Program-made: the position numbers and the translations under genes
The notes under the pieces: generated by a model
Told to the model about the DNA's origin: nothing
The model's database searches: none
Seen by the model: the letters and a program-made list of their open reading frames with translations, nothing else
Part shown: piece after piece, positions 60,663 through 64,000 of the stretch
Layout: every line of letters starts with the position of its first letter
Numbering within the stretch: the stretch's first letter is position 1
DNA from: Gongronella butleri
Lineage: Eukaryota > Mucoromycota > Mucoromycetes > Mucorales > Cunninghamellaceae
NCBI GenBank assembly: GCA_025201375.1
Contig: JAIWZP010000055.1
Coordinates: 1-64,000 of the forward strand
Length of the DNA stretch: 64,000 nucleotides
Direction: 5' to 3'

Positions 60663-60739
60663 TGTTTCACTCTCCATGAACCCTTTTTTGATGACTTTTT
60701 TTTTTTTTTAATCCATGCCAAGTGCAGGCCGCTTATATC

Positions 60740-60745
60740 TTTATT
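60740..60745 (-). terminator. Poly(A) signal for MMS19
   Basis: TTTATT on the plus strand is AATAAA on the minus strand, about 80 bases downstream of the MMS19 stop codon. Confidence 0.6.
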
Positions 60746-60821
60746 GAAAAAAAAAAACACACAACGAATTAAATAAAAAAAAATATGATACAGAAAAAGT
60801 AAGAAAAGAAAAGAAAAAACT

Positions 60822-63800
60822 CTAGTTGGTGACCGTGAACCACTTTGATCTGCAGTCGACGGCCTCTCTTCGGACAAGGCGCTTGCGGTCGTCCAGAGAT
60901 TTGGCAAGTTGCTTGATGACGTAGGCGGTGTGTGGCATGATCATGTCGCGCGGCAGGCTGCCAGGCAGCTGGCCAAGGCATTTCAGCGCCGCCACACGCA
61001 CGTGCATCGAATTGATCACCTCCGAGGTATCCAACAGCTTGAGCAGCGCAGGCAGCAGCGATTGCACATGGCGCGAAATCACATCCGGCGCCTCAATCGC
61101 CACCATAGTAAACGATTCGAGCGTCGACACCTTGAGCGTGCTGTCCGGCAACGACAAGGCCAAAATGAGAAGAGGCACCAGCTAATCGCAAAACAAGAAA
61201 AAAAGAAAAGAAAAAGACGCGTCAAAAAAGGAGGACAAATTGGCAAAAATGACCCAAATTTTTTTTCATGGTCACTTACTGGCGGCAGCTCGCTCAACAA
61301 GATCTGCTTGGGCACGTTCTTCAAGAGGTACGACAGCGCAATCAGGTAATTATGCTTGATATCTACAGGTGAAGAACATGACGCGTGTCAAAAAACGAGT
61401 CTTTTTTTTTCATCTTTTTGAGCTCTTACCATCCTGGTTGCTTTCAATGCCGTTCATCAGTTTGGGCAGACAGAAACTAAAGAGGCGTTGCTTGTACAGG
61501 ATCTGCAAGAAATGAGCTTAGAATGACGTCTTTTTTTTGGCATTTGACAGTAAACGTACCGACATGGAAGCAAAGCACGCCTTGTTGAGGGCAACGTGGT
61601 CCTCTTCCAAGAGCACGTCAAATGCAACGGGTGTCTTGAGCTTGTCCAGAGGAAGCACGCACCATTGGATCAGCTTGTCAACCAATTCGTAGCCAATTGC
61701 TTGCGTTTTCATGATCAGCGCTTTCGTGATCTATGGAAATAAACAAGGAAATCAATGGAACCGAATAGCATTTTTTTGGCTCATACTTACCCATGCATAG
61801 ATGGTCAGCGCGTTCTGGCTCTGGGAACGTTCGCCTTGGCTAATGATCACTTCCAGCTGCTGCGATGCCGTTTGAATGTACGTCGTATAGTCAGCATCTA
61901 TAAAAAAAGGGGGGTGCATGAGCAAAGGTCCCTTGGAAAGGCCATGGACGACGAGTTTTTACCTTGTTTTTGCTTGTTCAACACGGAGCCGACAATGCGA
62001 GCAAGCGATTTGAGCAACAGGGCATTGTCTGTCTTGATGGCCAGCGCAATCAGCTCGTTCAAAAACGCATGGACGGATGCCACAGGAAGTGCCACATCCT
62101 TGCGCAGAGACGCGACGATCGCAGCAAACACAAGCACCGTCAATTGCTGCGCGACCGGTGCGTCAGGCTGATCAAAAAGAACAAAAAATGAGCCATTGCT
62201 GCCTTTTACCACCCTTTTTTTTTTTTTTACCTTGAGAGGCGCAAACACGGGGGCATTGGCCAGGCCAAGCACCGACACGTCGCCGTCGACAAAGATTTTA
62301 AAGAGCTTATCAACATTTTGCTTTTGGGTCGCGGCGTCCATTTTTTGGAAGATGGTGGCGGCCGTGATGGCGATGGTCTCGAGCATATCTGAGGTGAGCA
62401 AAGCCTTTGCCTCGGCCGTGTTTTCGTTGCCAAGCGCAGCGGCCACCACCTTGGTCACGAGATGCCACACAAGCGCATCAAAGCTCGGCACAAGGTCGTC
62501 GTGCTGCTGCGTGGCTTTGATGTAAATGATGTCCAGCAACGTCGCCATGATCGCTTGCGCATAGTCCGTCTCGCCATCTAACACGCAGCGCGTAAATTCA
62601 ATAAAAAAAGGGGGGTTAGGGGAAGAGGTAACACACCGATAATGCAAAAAAAAAAAAAGGAAAGATGGTGCCCTCTTTTCGTTTACCTTGTTCGCACACT
62701 TGGTCGAGCTTTTCCAGCAGGTAGGGCAGGGCTGTCTTGAACAGGGTTGGCTGCGGGCCGAGGGCCTTGATGGCGTACAGCAATGGTGGGTATCCAATGA
62801 CCTGCTGCTGCTCTTCCATGGCATTGTGTGGCAGGTGGTTGATCAGCGCAGGCACCGTCTGATCCGCGACAGTCGCCGCATCGATCTGAGCAATCGCCTC
62901 CAGCGAATTGAGCGCGGCTGCGCGCAGATCGGCGTCCGACTCCTCGAGCAGGATCCGGTTGAACGATTGGATGGCCAAAACGACTTCGTTGGGCGACAGG
63001 TAGCCCGCATGCAGAATCATCACTTTGAGACCGTGCAGACCGCACAGGCGCAGGTTGTTGTACTCGTTGGACGCCATCAATGCAGACTCAAACATGCCAA
63101 AGAATCGATCTTTTTGCGCCATCAATGGCGAACCTTGCGCTAAAAAAAAAAAAAAAAAAAAGATAAGGGGGCGCTACTTTTTCTTTTTTTCGGCAAAGAC
63201 AGGGCGCCGTGCTTTACCATTGTCAGCAGTGGTGCCATAGACCGTGCGGCTCGCTTCAAACAGATCCAACAAGATATCGAGCATCGCCTTTTTGCGCGTC
63301 GCCAGGTCCGTCTCCTTGTAATTGTGCAGCACCAGCGGCAACACGGCGCTAACAATATTGCGGCAAGCATAGTCTGAAGTACAAAAGAAAAGAATAAAAG
63401 AAAATTGATGAGCAGCTGCTCTTTTTCCCTCTCTCTTTCTCTCTAGTTCGTACCCGAGGATGACGCGGAAGCACGCAGGATGCGGCCAGTCTGCTTGAGG
63501 TTCTTGGCATCCGGATCCTTGAGATTCGCACAGCATTCGTCCATGAGCGGCTTCATGGCCCGGATGAATGGGTCGTCGCTGCCGCCAGTCTGCTGCTGCG
63601 GTTGTTGCTGCTGCTGGCCATGGGCAACGAGCTGGCCGTCAGGGCAAATAGCGCGCACGAGCTGGTGCATGCTCTCGACAGCGGCATCCTCGAGCGACGC
63701 GTCCGACGAGTGGAAAATCTCAATCTTGAGCGCGTCCAGCAGCTCGTGGATGCTCGGCATCAACGCCGCCGCGCCGTACACGGGTGCACACACGCCAAGT

Positions 63801-64000
63801 GTCTCCATCGCATCCTTCTTCGCGCTGCCGGACGTCGACGTCAGTTTCTCAAGGATCAATGGCACAGCAAACTTGGCAAACAAGGGCGTCGCCGCCAAGC
63901 ACGCACTACAAAAAAAAATAGGGGGACGGGAGAGGGTGAGCACATCATGGAAATAAAAAAAAAAAAAGGTCCCATTTACACCCTGCTTTACCGTAGGCTG
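60822..64000 (-). CDS. MMS19: MMS19/Met18, cytosolic iron-sulfur assembly factor (partial)
   Basis: Minus-strand exons inside the window are 63905-63454, 63373-63218, 63139-62687, 62577-62231, 62167-61963, 61897-61791, 61730-61560, 61502-61430, 61362-61280 and 61181-60822, about 800 residues, all in phase. The next exon reaches the window edge (about 63978-64000), so the N-terminus is missing. The protein is a HEAT-repeat solenoid. The end is diagnostic: LVPLLILALSLPDSTLKVSTL, then HVRVAALKCLGQLP, and LDDRKRLVRREAVDCRSKW. MMS19 targets Fe-S clusters to DNA polymerases, helicases and TFIIH as part of the CIA complex. A Gln-rich insert (QQQQQPQQQ) interrupts one repeat. Confidence 0.9.

Noticed and set aside
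1..64000. CRISPR arrays, operons, ribosome binding sites, tRNA or rRNA genes
   Set aside because: The window is eukaryotic nuclear DNA. No regularly spaced direct repeats were seen, and no convincing tRNA B-box with a foldable cloverleaf or rRNA sequence was found by eye. A tRNA covariance-model scan would be needed to be sure.

Overview
The window is nuclear DNA of a filamentous fungus, most likely an early-diverging (Mucoromycota-type) species. Its genes carry many short GT-AG introns. The gene set is typically fungal: a Medusa-type developmental regulator, a GPI-anchored chitin deacetylase, a GH55 glucanase, a tricalbin and an IML2-like protein. No plasmid, prokaryotic or viral gene set is seen. 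The lineage is an inference from gene content and architecture. Every spliced model below was built by hand from splice signals and checked to stay in frame across all junctions.

Left part (1-8.7 kb): a Medusa/MedA-like regulator (+), an anion:cation symporter family MFS transporter (-) and an unrecognised six-exon gene (+). A 5.4-kb gene desert (8.7-14.2 kb) follows. It is built around two diverged inverted arms of about 1.1 kb each.

Centre-left (14-33 kb): IML2/TTC39-like protein (-), a probable Alba-domain protein (-) divergent from an ELMO-domain protein (+), chitin deacetylase (-), a Cti6-like PHD-finger protein (-), a peroxisomal ABCD half-transporter (-) and a SCAMP (-).

Centre-right (35.8-41.3 kb) is a compact housekeeping cluster: lysophospholipid acyltransferase ALE1 (+), DPM2 (-), DPM3 (+), RPS17 (-) and RPL4 (+). 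DPM2 and DPM3 are the two small membrane subunits of dolichol-phosphate-mannose synthase. They lie head to head about 170 bp apart and neither appears as a long ORF. RPS17 and RPL4 are also head to head. DPM2, RPS17 and RPL4 all have a first coding exon that is only the ATG.

Right part (41.3-64 kb): a repeat-rich desert with an inverted relative of the first desert and a broken transposon-like zinc-binding ORF; a GH55 exo-beta-1,3-glucanase (-) with an unusual His/acidic/basic linker; a second desert holding a near-perfect palindrome of about 0.7 kb per arm; a 14-exon tricalbin (-); an unrecognised coiled-coil protein (+); and the 3' part of MMS19 (-), cut by the window edge. Each palindrome arm carries an identical 56-codon gene for a secreted six-cysteine peptide, too short for ordinary ORF calling.

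Functional themes are the cell wall and secretory pathway (chitin deacetylase, GH55, DPM2/3, SCAMP), membrane lipid and contact-site biology (ALE1, tricalbin, ABCD transporter, IML2-like) and core translation. The most novel item is the palindromic secreted-peptide pair.
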